From Marine Group II euryarchaeote MED-G36 (GTDB lineage: Archaea > Thermoplasmatota > Poseidoniia > Poseidoniales > Thalassarchaeaceae): 36,296 nt of DNA. Positions 8,315 to 16,103 of the stretch are shown in pieces. A program made the position numbers and the translations under genes. Under the pieces are notes generated by a model. That model had not been told where the DNA came from. It did no database searches and was given only the letters and a program-made list of their open reading frames with translations. Positions within the stretch are counted from its first letter, which is position 1. Each line of letters opens with the position of its first letter. The stretch spans positions 1-36,296 of the forward strand of contig NTJR01000006.1 in NCBI GenBank assembly GCA_002457595.1, in the 5' to 3' direction.

Positions 8315-8711
8315 TAAGGGGAATTGGGTAGTTGCTTGGGTGATTCCAAACGCTGATATGGAATCTCCTTGTTGGTTAATGGTAAAACATTCTGAAAGAG
8401 GATGGGAGTTACCCGGTGGAAGTTTACAAGAAGGTGAGAGTCATGAAATTGCCGCTCTTCGAGAAGTGTACGAAGAAACTGGCCTATTAGGAATTGCTAC
8501 AGCCATAGACTCTGAGCTCCTTGAAGAAGGTACAGTAGTCAAAGTCACAGTTAGTGATGAACCTGGACCATATGGATGGGATTCGGAAGACCAAAAAATC
8601 GAAGAAGTGGGATGGTGCATAGAACCGCCAGGTGAATTATTCTGGGGTGTAAAAGAAATTCAGAAGTTAATTAATCACGACTGGAGTGCTTCAAGAAGCC
8701 TAGAATCTTGA
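8304..8711 (+). CDS. Nudix hydrolase
   Basis: 135 residues. A complete Nudix box begins with the glycine of P-G-G-S near residue 39: G-x5-E-x7-R-E-V-Y-E-E-T-G-L. This makes it a metal-dependent hydrolase of a nucleoside diphosphate linked to another group. The substrate cannot be read from the sequence; house-cleaning of damaged nucleotides or a sugar-nucleotide substrate are both possible. It starts inside the end of the preceding gene (11-base overlap), with GGTGA at 8294-8298 five bases before the ATG, so it is probably translated with it. Its last 37 bases overlap the end of the convergent gene at 8675-9571. Confidence 0.9.
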   Translation: MKNDKGNWVVAWVIPNADMESPCWLMVKHSERGWELPGGSLQEGESHEIAALREVYEETGLLGIATAIDSELLEEGTVVKVTVSDEPGPYGWDSEDQKIEEVGWCIEPPGELFWGVKEIQKLINHDWSASRSLES

Positions 8712-9571
8712 ATTAAATTAGAATGCTTGGAAATTCGATTAATCCATGATTTTTCGCCAAGCACCTCAGCAGCGTCAATAATTAACCCAAGGTCATTTCT
8801 TTCATCACCTGACACATCTGAAGTTAATATTGGAATTAAATGTTCTACAACATCCTTGACATCTTCCGGATTAGATGCAATCCAAGAGTTGCCCGGTACT
8901 GGACGAGGTGTAGCTGTCTCTATTCTGTGTAACATTCTAGGAGCAGAAGAATCAACCTCTTCAAGTGCTAGATCCAACCATTCCAAACCAGCAACTATCG
9001 CTTCTGCAGTCAATTCATATTCAAGGAAAATTACTCGAGCGGTCCACAAATGTCGCATTGCGGGATCAAAGTCAGAAAGGGCAGCAAGCATCCTAGCAAC
9101 CTCTATTCGAGAAAGACCTCGGATTTCAGGAGGATGGCCACTGTTTTTACTTATGTCAGAGTGAACGGCAAGAGACATCATTATCTCGCCATTATTCGCA
9201 TGCCATGCAGCCAAATTAAGAATAGAAATTCCATGGAGAGAAGAACCGGGCATCATAGCATTAAGTCGGTCAGTACACCACCTCAACTCTAAACCCGATT
9301 TATCATTACCATCGGTGGCTAGTAGTGCCCTTTCAATTCTTATCCTAACTTCAACTTCGGCATCTCTTTCGGATGATGAACGTGAACGAGAAAGAAGCTC
9401 TTCTGAGATTGTAACAGCTTGCGCTAATTTCCCTTTGAGTAGCAATTGTTGCATAGAAATTAAATCTCTTTGCAGTGGAGTTAAGCGGGCAAGAATATCA
9501 TCAGGACCTTCTGCTCCATCAATTAAAATGGCTGAAGCAATAGAAAACAATTCATTATCAGGAATATTCAA
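8675..9571 (-). CDS. Helical (TPR-like) protein of unknown function, last gene of the exosome superoperon
   Basis: 298 residues; no family recognised. The start is probably the TTG at 9571, which overlaps the stop of the DHH gene as TTGA and so suggests re-initiation after termination. The sequence is rich in leucine, alanine and acidic residues, with paired amphipathic helices (for example L-N-L-A-A-W-H-A-N-N-G-E-I and A-R-M-L-A-A-L-S-D-F-D-P-A). This resembles helical-repeat scaffolds, without a clear TPR consensus. There are no membrane segments or catalytic motifs. It is the tenth co-directional gene after psmA. Its end overlaps the convergent Nudix gene by 37 bases, so one of the two C-termini is constrained by the other. 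Confidence 0.75.
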   Translation of the reverse strand: MNIPDNELFSIASAILIDGAEGPDDILARLTPLQRDLISMQQLLLKGKLAQAVTISEELLSRSRSSSERDAEVEVRIRIERALLATDGNDKSGLELRWCTDRLNAMMPGSSLHGISILNLAAWHANNGEIMMSLAVHSDISKNSGHPPEIRGLSRIEVARMLAALSDFDPAMRHLWTARVIFLEYELTAEAIVAGLEWLDLALEEVDSSAPRMLHRIETATPRPVPGNSWIASNPEDVKDVVEHLIPILTSDVSGDERNDLGLIIDAAEVLGEKSWINRISKHSNLIQDSRLLEALQS

Positions 9572-10551
9572 TTCATCAACTCCGTAGATAAGGCCGCAAG
9601 AACACTAGATTCAAGTTCAACAGGATGGACTTCCCCAGACCATCCAGCAGCACCAGGGTGACCTCCACCTTCGCCACCTAATTTGCTCACTAAGTTAGAC
9701 ATGACAACACCAAGATTGACTCCTTGGTTTGTGGCAGTTCGACTGGCTCTTCCAGTAATACGCATACCTTCTGGAATTTTCTTTTGCACAAAGGCAACAT
9801 GAGCTCCCGCCCCAATTAATGCATGTGCAACTACTCCTTCATGCGTACTAGCCTTAGTAGTAGCTACAATAATTCCAGCAACATCTTGAGAGTTAGAATG
9901 ACTTACTGCCTTCAGGATTCCCATTCTTTGTGAATAATTCAAATCCTTACTTTCCATCTTTTCAATTACATCGACAGGGTCAACCCCACTAGCCTCGGAA
10001 ATTTCTTCGACACGTCGGTAACAACCAGGTCGTGCGTGTTTAAATCGACCTGTATCAGAAATTATTGCTGCAAGTAACAGAGTAGCAGATGATGAATTCA
10101 ATTCTACCGTCCTAATTTTCATCCACTCCCAAACCATTTCAGCTGTAGAAGAAGCATCTGCTTTGAAGATTAGAGCATCTTTTGACCACTCTTCGGAAGC
10201 AGATGTGTGATGGTCGATGACGCAAACAGGTACTGAATCGGGCAACTCAAACCCAATTTGCCCAGGTGAGGCGGAATCAACAACAATGATTCCACCAAGC
10301 GAACGGGGGAGAACTGGACGGTTAGGATCCAATATGTGGAAGCCATAATCCATATCAGATAACATTCTCTTAGCTAAAGAACCAATATTCGTACCGCATG
10401 CCCTGGCTTTAGGCCCTATGGCTTTTGCAATTACCAGAGCAGAACCAATTGTATCCATATCTCCATTTTTATGTGTAATAACAGCGACAGCACCTCTTTC
10501 AGTCGCTGAATCTATCCAATTAGAAAGTTTGGAATAATCAGGTACACTCAT
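9568..10551 (-). CDS. DHH-family phosphoesterase (RecJ/NrnA-like)
   Basis: About 327 residues from the ATG at 10551; a GTG at 10560 is also possible. The N-terminal DHH domain has H-K-N-G-D-M-D for the first metal site, V-V-D-S-A-S-P, and the name-giving D-H-H in I-D-H-H-T-S-A. D-T-G-R-F-K-H-A follows. The C-terminal DHHA1 domain ends with the glycine-rich G-G-E-G-G-G-H-P-G-A-A-G substrate loop. Such proteins are manganese-dependent exonucleases or small-oligonucleotide/phosphate-ester hydrolases (NrnA, RecJ-like, cyclic-di-nucleotide phosphodiesterases). With the exosome upstream, degradation of very short RNA left by the exosome is a sensible hypothesis but not shown. It follows prefoldin beta with a gap of only a few bases. 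Confidence 0.88.
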   Translation of the reverse strand: MSVPDYSKLSNWIDSATERGAVAVITHKNGDMDTIGSALVIAKAIGPKARACGTNIGSLAKRMLSDMDYGFHILDPNRPVLPRSLGGIIVVDSASPGQIGFELPDSVPVCVIDHHTSASEEWSKDALIFKADASSTAEMVWEWMKIRTVELNSSSATLLLAAIISDTGRFKHARPGCYRRVEEISEASGVDPVDVIEKMESKDLNYSQRMGILKAVSHSNSQDVAGIIVATTKASTHEGVVAHALIGAGAHVAFVQKKIPEGMRITGRASRTATNQGVNLGVVMSNLVSKLGGEGGGHPGAAGWSGEVHPVELESSVLAALSTELMN

Positions 10552-10564
10552 GGAAATCACAAGC

Positions 10565-10870
10565 TCATTCTAAATTTTCAGCGACCCTTGCGTATTCGGC
10601 CCTAATCTCAGCTTCTCGCTCATTCAATCTAACGAGATGTGGTTCAATTGTTTTTTTGGATTCTTCCAAATCTTTACTGAGTGCATCTCTATCTTCTACC
10701 TCAAGTAATATTGCACCCAATGCGCGATATACGGCTCTATCTTTAGATTGAGTTTTCAAGGCCTCAACTGTAAGAGAAATTTCATTCATCTGAGATGTTA
10801 ATGACTGGATTTGGCCTCTGATCATCTGAAGTTCCTGTACTAGAGATTGTAATTGCTGCTGTTCGGACAT
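10565..10870 (-). CDS. pfdB: Prefoldin beta subunit
   Basis: 101 residues forming two long heptad-patterned helices joined by a short hairpin segment containing G-A-I-L-L-E-V-E-D-R-D-A, as in archaeal prefoldin beta. Prefoldin is a hexameric jellyfish-shaped chaperone (two alpha, four beta) that captures unfolded chains with its coiled-coil tips and hands them to the thermosome. GAGGTGA lies four bases before the ATG, a strong Shine-Dalgarno. It follows pcc1 by nine bases, the same neighbour as in the exosome superoperon of many archaea. The alpha subunit is not in this window. Confidence 0.93.
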   Translation of the reverse strand: MSEQQQLQSLVQELQMIRGQIQSLTSQMNEISLTVEALKTQSKDRAVYRALGAILLEVEDRDALSKDLEESKKTIEPHLVRLNEREAEIRAEYARVAENLE

Positions 10871-10879
10871 GTATTCACC

Positions 10880-11110
10880 TCATTGTTGGATACTATTCAA
10901 TGCCTCGTCTGCAGCAGATATACCTCGAAGCACACTATTCCAGCGGGCTCGCATGTCTACAAAAGTCTCCGAATTTTCTGAAATTGTGACAATTTCACCA
11001 TCTCTAGTTACATTAGCCTCAGTAATCATAGCAGCAGCCAAGGCTTCTGCCTTTGCATGTTTAACTCGAAGAACAAGAGAAACGGGCTCACTCTTCTTCG
11101 GAGTCAGCAC
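10880..11110 (-). CDS. pcc1: KEOPS complex subunit Pcc1
   Basis: About 76 residues. I choose the GTG at 11110 because GGTGA (11116-11120) lies five bases before it; a GTG at 11119 is also in frame. The small alpha/beta sequence ends D-M-R-A-R-W-N-S-V-L-R-G-I-S-A-A-D-E-A-L, similar to the C-terminal helix of Pcc1. Pcc1 dimerises the KEOPS complex, which makes threonylcarbamoyladenosine-37 in ANN-decoding tRNAs. Such a short divergent protein would be hard to name alone; its position between rpl37ae and prefoldin beta, as in other archaea, carries much of the call. Its start overlaps the 3' end of rpl37ae. Confidence 0.8.
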   Translation of the reverse strand: MLTPKKSEPVSLVLRVKHAKAEALAAAMITEANVTRDGEIVTISENSETFVDMRARWNSVLRGISAADEALNSIQQ

Positions 11111-11456
11111 CGATTTCACCTTCAGCTATTTTACGCTCGTAATCGAGTGCAGCCTGCTGTGCGATGACTGTCATGTCAGTAGCTGTTGCGCCCTCCATAC
11201 CACGGCGGATGACGCGATTGTTAGCATCGGTTGCGCGTGTGAAAGGTTCCCACACACCTCCTGTGAAAGTGTGATTGCACTTACGGCATTCCCAAATTCC
11301 TGCTACTTTACGAGAAACCTTCTGATATTGACAGACTGGACAAGTGTATTGACGGGACTTCTTTTTCAGAGCAGAACCAGCACGGCGGCGTACACTAACA
11401 CCATAGCGTGGACCGAACCTTGCTGTTGCTCCAAGTTTCTGAGTTCTCTTTGCCAT
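11088..11456 (-). CDS. rpl37ae: Large ribosomal subunit protein eL43 (L37Ae), C-terminally extended
   Basis: 122 residues from the ATG at 11456, where the protein begins M-A-K-R-T as is usual for the family and GGTGAG lies just upstream. The zinc ribbon C-P-V-C and C-R-K-C is complete, following a basic R-F-G-P-R-Y-G segment that contacts 23S rRNA. The family normally ends soon after the ribbon, at about 80-95 residues. Here about 30 extra residues, turning acidic at the end (A-D-S-E-E-E), run into the start of pcc1. The position after rrp42 is the conserved one. Confidence 0.95.
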   Translation of the reverse strand: MAKRTQKLGATARFGPRYGVSVRRRAGSALKKKSRQYTCPVCQYQKVSRKVAGIWECRKCNHTFTGGVWEPFTRATDANNRVIRRGMEGATATDMTVIAQQAALDYERKIAEGEIGADSEEE

Positions 11457-11457
11457 T

Positions 11458-12249
11458 TCACTCACCTTCTATTGCCTTATCCACGAGATCCCGAAGTTCT
11501 GCACACCTTGAGCGAGCCTCATTCATGATCTCAGCGAATTCGGCCGCTGTGAAGATTCCCTTTAGACCCTTCTGAAGTGAGTGGACGTGATCGTCGTCAC
11601 CAAGGGTAATGTGAATACGCTCATCTCCGCCAAGTTCTTCTCTCCTATCAGCATCGTAAACAAAACGTCCACCGACCTTGTGATAGGAGCACATTATAGG
11701 AGTCTTTGACACCTCTAAAGGCATGTCTTCACCGGCCTCAAAACGTTCTGCTGGGATGGTTGCACTCTTCAATGCGGCAATTGCAGCCAAGGCGAATGCG
11801 TCGAATAAATTACCATCATCAGATACTGCGAATAGATCTAGAATTACTTGCCACGCCTTTTCGCCTGGAATAATGCACAAATCTTCTGTATTAATACAGC
11901 CAGATTCACGGATCCCTCTATCAACCACACGGCCTAACTCAATAGATTGAGGGCTAGGTGGCCCAGGTTCCCATTGGCGCCCAGCTACTGGCCTGACTTC
12001 TGCACTACACATCAAACCGCCCTGATTAGGCCGGTCTGGGTAAGGCGTCATAATTTGGAACTTGACGCCTGCAAATACAATTGTATCACCCATCCTTACT
12101 CTCGCTGATCCTTCAGCACGAGTTAAACAATCAATTTCCAATTCAACATCACGACTTTCGAAGCGCCCGCGACCATCATGTCGCATGTCTTCCGCGGCTA
12201 ATTCAGCCAAATGAGCACGCAATAACTTAGGAACAAGTGGAATTGCCAT
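11458..12249 (-). CDS. rrp42: Exosome complex component Rrp42
   Basis: 263 residues of the RNase PH fold, with D-G-R-G-R-F-E-S-R-D near the N-terminus. Rrp42 is the structural partner in the archaeal exosome hexamer ring. It lacks the phosphorolytic residues but contributes RNA- and phosphate-binding surface next to Rrp41. It normally carries S-x-x-P near the middle, seen here as L-E-V-S-K-T-P-I-M-C. Its ATG overlaps the rrp41 stop (TAATG), with GAGGTGAG just upstream. L37Ae starts two bases after it. Localisation is cytoplasmic. Confidence 0.95.
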   Translation of the reverse strand: MAIPLVPKLLRAHLAELAAEDMRHDGRGRFESRDVELEIDCLTRAEGSARVRMGDTIVFAGVKFQIMTPYPDRPNQGGLMCSAEVRPVAGRQWEPGPPSPQSIELGRVVDRGIRESGCINTEDLCIIPGEKAWQVILDLFAVSDDGNLFDAFALAAIAALKSATIPAERFEAGEDMPLEVSKTPIMCSYHKVGGRFVYDADRREELGGDERIHITLGDDDHVHSLQKGLKGIFTAAEFAEIMNEARSRCAELRDLVDKAIEGE

Positions 12250-12965
12250 TATGCCTCACCTCGCTTTAGAGCCTCGACCATATGCTTGTGAACAACTTTG
12301 GCTGCTTCCATATTGTAGTCCCAAGCCTCTTGGAACTGGTCTGGAGACAAGTCTCCATCCATTTGGAGGAATACTAATTCACCAGAATTTGGAAGAATTC
12401 CCATTGGCAAATCTGCCTCGCCATAATTGTCCTCTTCTTTGTTAAGATCACAAACCACAATGTCGTGTACCTTGCCACTGGCAACAGACACAACAAGATC
12501 AGTCATTGGGATTCCCGCATGTGCAAGAGCCACGGATGCAGCGGTAATACCAGCACATCTTGTTCCTGCCTCGGCACAGATAATCTCAATCTCTACTCGA
12601 ATCTTGCTCCTAGGGTATAATTCAGTAAGGACTACACTTTCTAGAGCCTCAGCAGTTACCTTGGATATCTCACGACTGCGTCGATTGAATCCAGGACGGA
12701 TTCGGTCTGTGGTTGAGAAAGGGGCCATATTGTAGCGTACATCGAGAACGGCTCTATCTTGACGCTGAATCTTACGTGGATGGGCCTCCATAGGGCCATA
12801 CACTGCCGCAATAACGTCGTTTAGACCCCACGTCATACGAGCTGAACCATCGGCAACGGGAACGACTCCAACTTCTATCGACATAGGTCGAACCTCGTCT
12901 ATTTTCCTGCCATCTAATCTGATTCCGTTCTCATCTATACATTGTACATCTCCGTATCCACCCAT
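12249..12965 (-). CDS. rrp41: Exosome complex exonuclease Rrp41
   Basis: 238 residues of RNase PH type, the catalytic subunit of the exosome. It carries out phosphate-dependent 3'-5' RNA decay and, in reverse, heteropolymeric tailing. The N-terminal D-G-R-K-I-D-E-V-R-P-M is standard, as is the C-terminal E-E-D-N-Y-G-E-A-D-L-P active-site strand with its catalytic acids. R-P-G-F-N-R-R-S-R-E-I-S contains RNA-binding arginines. The ATG overlaps the rrp4 stop (TAATG) and is preceded at seven bases by GGAGGTG, a near-perfect Shine-Dalgarno. The overlap and spacing indicate balanced translation with Rrp4 and Rrp42, which assemble in a fixed ratio. Confidence 0.97.
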   Translation of the reverse strand: MGGYGDVQCIDENGIRLDGRKIDEVRPMSIEVGVVPVADGSARMTWGLNDVIAAVYGPMEAHPRKIQRQDRAVLDVRYNMAPFSTTDRIRPGFNRRSREISKVTAEALESVVLTELYPRSKIRVEIEIICAEAGTRCAGITAASVALAHAGIPMTDLVVSVASGKVHDIVVCDLNKEEDNYGEADLPMGILPNSGELVFLQMDGDLSPDQFQEAWDYNMEAAKVVHKHMVEALKRGEA

Positions 12966-13675
12966 TAGGCAACACCTCCATATTCAGCAACTTTTGCCTT
13001 TTCAAGCAGATCGTTGAGTTTGTTTCGAGCCTCGATTATTCCACCGAGATCGCCGTCGATCCAGACACGTCCATTATCGCCAGCGATAACTCGACATTCT
13101 GTCTCTTCCTTCAATTGACGAAGATTATTTCCACCACGTCCGATTAATCGACCTAGAAGATGAGGATCTATTTCCTCAACACTACCTGATCTAATTGCAC
13201 GCAGACCCATTCCTTTCATTGTGACGACACTGGAATGGTTTTCTTCGACTTCCTGTACTCTACACAAAATCGCATCACCAATATCCAATACTTTGCGAAT
13301 ACCACCAAATTCAGCCTTAGATGGGCCGAGACTCATTGGTAGTATGGCATTGAACGGAGCACCGATATCAATGAACCAGATATTACTGGTACATCCTTCG
13401 ATATATCCGATTACCAAATCGCTAGGCCGCGGGACATAAGCAGTACGCCGCGGCTCAATCGAAACAGTACCGTCTCGATTATTCATTCGTCCTTGTTTCA
13501 AAGCTCGAAGTCGGCCGTCCATGACGAGAACGCCATGACCTGCATCGAACTCCCCAGAATCGCCCAGATCGTCTCCGGGGGCAACAAGCAGGGGTGCTTG
13601 TTGAGATCTGCGCGGTCCGTCCGCGCGGTTGTCTCCACTCATATTATCGGGCCGCGCGACCAACCACCCCTTCAT
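12965..13675 (-). CDS. rrp4: Exosome RNA-binding subunit Rrp4
   Basis: 236 residues if the ATG at 13675 is used; ATG 13642 (225 residues) is equally possible, because the family N-terminal domain only begins at L-L-V-A-P-G-D. The order is an N-terminal barrel domain, an S1 domain (Y-I-E-G-C-T-S-N-I-W-F-I-D-I-G), and a KH domain with the loop L-I-G-R-G-G-N-N. Rrp4 forms the cap over the RNase PH ring and feeds RNA to Rrp41. Neither start has a clear Shine-Dalgarno, unlike the two genes that follow. A small palindrome sits just upstream at 13689-13703. Confidence 0.95.
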   Translation of the reverse strand: MKGWLVARPDNMSGDNRADGPRRSQQAPLLVAPGDDLGDSGEFDAGHGVLVMDGRLRALKQGRMNNRDGTVSIEPRRTAYVPRPSDLVIGYIEGCTSNIWFIDIGAPFNAILPMSLGPSKAEFGGIRKVLDIGDAILCRVQEVEENHSSVVTMKGMGLRAIRSGSVEEIDPHLLGRLIGRGGNNLRQLKEETECRVIAGDNGRVWIDGDLGGIIEARNKLNDLLEKAKVAEYGGVA

Positions 13676-13688
13676 AACCGTTGATGTA

Positions 13689-13703
13689 TACACCTACGGT
13701 GTA
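13689..13703. repeat. Short palindrome upstream of rrp4
   Basis: TACACC and GGTGTA are exact reverse complements around TAC. The element lies between SBDS and rrp4, 14 bases before the first possible rrp4 ATG. It shares TA-N3-CTACG-N3-TA, in the same orientation relative to its gene, with the palindrome ahead of fusA. Function unknown; operator or mRNA hairpin are both possible. Confidence 0.5.
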
Positions 13704-13727
13704 ATTGAAATCGATGTTTGAAGCGAG

Positions 13728-14417
13728 TTAATCGAGTTCCTTTACATCAAGCCCAGAAGATCTCTTAGCTACTTTACTAATCAAATCTGACTTCATTCCG
13801 CCAGGACACTCGACAATGCAGGCCCAAGAGCCGTTTTCAAGCCATTCTTCCTTCTGAATCATGTCCCTTAACAGTTTATTGACGCCCCCGTAATCCTTCC
13901 CAGAAACTCGGAAAGCAAGACGTACTGTAATGAACTGAAGAGGGATTAGGGAGCGTATGGCTTGAACGGCGTCAGCAACCTGTCTCTCAACCGAGAGGAA
14001 CGGATCAACACTAAATCTTGCTTCATCAAGTGCATGTTCTATTCGAATAGGTGGGTGAGGGCCCCGAGTTTTGGGGTCTGTAGCTGTTGAGGAAATTGCA
14101 TGAATGATTTGTTTACGTTTATCGGAAACCATTTTCTTACGTTGAGCTGTTGTAAGTTGTATTGAGCCATCGGTCAATATTTTTTCAACACAAGTTCGTA
14201 ATTCTGTTGTGCCAAAAATATTCATCAATGCATCTCCTGTAGGTCTATCTCCTGACTTAACATCCGACCAAACTTCATCAGTAGCAAGCATTTCTTCGAA
14301 ATTAATAGAATCAGGATTATCTTTCCACTTAGTAACTAACTCAGGATCTACAAGAATCTCATAGCGATTACCACCCTTTTCGAGGCGGGCTATAACCGCA
14401 TCATCTAGGCTGACCAT
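13728..14417 (-). CDS. Ribosome maturation protein SBDS (Sdo1 homologue)
   Basis: 229 residues. It has the three-domain SBDS layout: an N-terminal FYSH-like domain (V-I-A-R-L-E-K-G-G-N-R-Y-E-I-L-V), a helical middle domain, and the conserved D-P-F-L-S-V-E-R-Q-V-A-D-A-V segment leading to a ferredoxin-like C-terminal domain. In eukaryotes Sdo1/SBDS releases the anti-association factor eIF6 from the 60S subunit; the archaeal protein binds the large subunit and probably has a similar role. It lies between psmA and rrp4, as in many euryarchaea. Confidence 0.95.
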   Translation of the reverse strand: MVSLDDAVIARLEKGGNRYEILVDPELVTKWKDNPDSINFEEMLATDEVWSDVKSGDRPTGDALMNIFGTTELRTCVEKILTDGSIQLTTAQRKKMVSDKRKQIIHAISSTATDPKTRGPHPPIRIEHALDEARFSVDPFLSVERQVADAVQAIRSLIPLQFITVRLAFRVSGKDYGGVNKLLRDMIQKEEWLENGSWACIVECPGGMKSDLISKVAKRSSGLDVKELD

Positions 14418-14471
14418 GCTATGCGAGTTGCAAAGCCGGATTTAGAGTAATGGGGAGTAGCCTCAAAACTT

Positions 14472-15182
14472 TCAATTCAATTTGTCCAGATGCTTGACTG
14501 TATCATCACGAGACAATTTTTTGTATCCGTCACCATTGACTACAGCGATTTCGACTGCTTCCCGATTAAGGTCTTCATCTATAGATTCCCTCAATGCTTC
14601 TAATCCCAATTTGATTGCCGCATTCTGAGTCATTCCTTCTTTCCAATTAGCCTCAAAGTGGTCAACAACTACAGATCTACCACGACCTATTGCTCCAGCA
14701 TGATAAGACTGGTATGCACCAGAAGGGTCGGTCTCGAAGAGATGAACGCCCTCTGCATCAACTCCCGCAATAAGTAGAGCGACTCCAAACGGGCGAGCAC
14801 CGCCATATTGTGTGAAAGACTGCATGTAATCACACATCTTCTTGACTAGGGTAGTAACAGGTACTGAGTCGCCATAAGTCATCCTGTTAACTTGACACTG
14901 TACTCGAGCACGGTCAACAAGTTGACGAGCATCAGCGACTAAGCCAGATGTTGTGAATCCGACGTGGTCATCAATTTGGTACATCTTCTCGATTGAATCG
15001 ATAATAACCAACTTACTAGAAATCCTCTTATCAACAATTAATACAACACCATCTCGGAACTTCAAACCGACTGTAGTAGTACCTCTTTTGACAGATTCTC
15101 GAGCGTACTCGACCTGATACAATCGTCCATCTGGCGAAAAGGTCGAAACCCCATGGTCATATCCACGTCCACTCGGCTGCAT
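14472..15182 (-). CDS. psmA: 20S proteasome alpha subunit
   Basis: 236 residues from the ATG at 15182, where the protein reads M-Q-P-S-G-R-G-Y-D-H-G-V-S-T-F-S-P-D-G-R, the normal alpha-subunit start. An upstream in-frame start at 15218 would add an unusual leader. The N-terminal gate segment and the proteasome alpha signature through L-Y-Q-V-E-Y-A-R-E-S are intact. The alpha subunits form the outer rings that gate entry and bind PAN or similar ATPases. No Shine-Dalgarno precedes the ATG, and a weak TATA-like TTGATAAG lies about 30 bases upstream, consistent with a leaderless transcript heading the superoperon. It is divergent from dph6, with a 117-base gap. Confidence 0.97.
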   Translation of the reverse strand: MQPSGRGYDHGVSTFSPDGRLYQVEYARESVKRGTTTVGLKFRDGVVLIVDKRISSKLVIIDSIEKMYQIDDHVGFTTSGLVADARQLVDRARVQCQVNRMTYGDSVPVTTLVKKMCDYMQSFTQYGGARPFGVALLIAGVDAEGVHLFETDPSGAYQSYHAGAIGRGRSVVVDHFEANWKEGMTQNAAIKLGLEALRESIDEDLNREAVEIAVVNGDGYKKLSRDDTVKHLDKLN

Positions 15183-15299
15183 GATAACGAAGCCGAAGCC
15201 AAGCCGGCCTCTTATCAACCTTAGTCGATGCGAGTCGAGAGAGGGAGGGTAATTGAGGTAAAAGAAAAATCTCGTAAGTAGGGGATTACTCGGGAAGGT

Positions 15300-16061
15300 A
15301 TGCGCGTAGCAGTCCTATCTTCGGCGGGGAAGGATTCCACATATGCCTCATGGTGGGCAAAAATGCAAGGATGGGATGTTGTTAGCCTTGTCACAGTACA
15401 CATCACAGGCAACGATTCCATGATGTTCCAGATCCCCAATACTGCTCTTGCCGGATTACAAGCTTATTCGATGGGCACTAATTGGCTCCCCGTACTTTCT
15501 GATGGAACAGAGGAAGATGAAATTATAGATCTAGAAAATGCACTTAGTGGCAATAGCGATTCATTGGATGCATTTGAACGCATTTGTATAGACTATCCGA
15601 CTGTTGAATTTACCTCTAATATGCCTATACAGCAGGGAAAAATGGAAATTGATGCTATAGTAGTCGGCGCACTACGTTCCGACTACCAAAAAACTCGAAT
15701 AGATCGGATGTGCGAACGACTAGGTCTCATTTCCTACAGCCCGTTATGGCACAATCCATCTGAAGATTATATGACAGCATTAATTGAGCATGGTTTTGAT
15801 GTTCGAATAGTTAGCGTATCGACAGAGGGTATGGACGATGAATGGTTAGGCATCAGACTAACAAATGAAACCTTGGAAAAATTGCTAGAATTGTCTTCAG
15901 TACATCGATTTAACGTAGATGGAGAAGGTGGAGAATTCGAAACTATTGTAGTCGCTGCCCCACATATGAATGATGTGATAGAAACTGATGGAGAATCTAT
16001 GTGGGATGGCACAAGAGGAGTCTGGAATCTCACTTCTGCACGCTTGAAGTCTATCCGCTAG
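15300..16061 (+). CDS. dph6: Diphthine-ammonia ligase (ATP-PPase family)
   Basis: 253 residues. The N-terminus has the PP-loop S-S-A-G-K-D-S (residues 7-13), an S-G-G-K-D-S variant that binds ATP pyrophosphate. The family-specific G-E-G-G-E-F-E-T lies near residue 210. Dph6 amidates diphthine to diphthamide on EF-2, the final step of that modification; the target protein is encoded at 2562-4769. It heads a plus-strand set with purB starting 42 bases later. No convincing Shine-Dalgarno precedes the ATG. Confidence 0.92.
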   Translation: MRVAVLSSAGKDSTYASWWAKMQGWDVVSLVTVHITGNDSMMFQIPNTALAGLQAYSMGTNWLPVLSDGTEEDEIIDLENALSGNSDSLDAFERICIDYPTVEFTSNMPIQQGKMEIDAIVVGALRSDYQKTRIDRMCERLGLISYSPLWHNPSEDYMTALIEHGFDVRIVSVSTEGMDDEWLGIRLTNETLEKLLELSSVHRFNVDGEGGEFETIVVAAPHMNDVIETDGESMWDGTRGVWNLTSARLKSIR

Positions 16062-16103
16062 CCTCAAGGGGGGTAGTCAAGTCGCCTGAACACGGGGAAC
16101 GTA

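Noticed and set aside
10869-11528. A 219-residue open frame on the plus strand, opposite pcc1, rpl37ae and the end of rrp42.
   Set aside because: Its composition is cysteine- and serine-rich with no motif, and the opposite strand holds well-recognised genes with good ribosome sites; it is a shadow frame.
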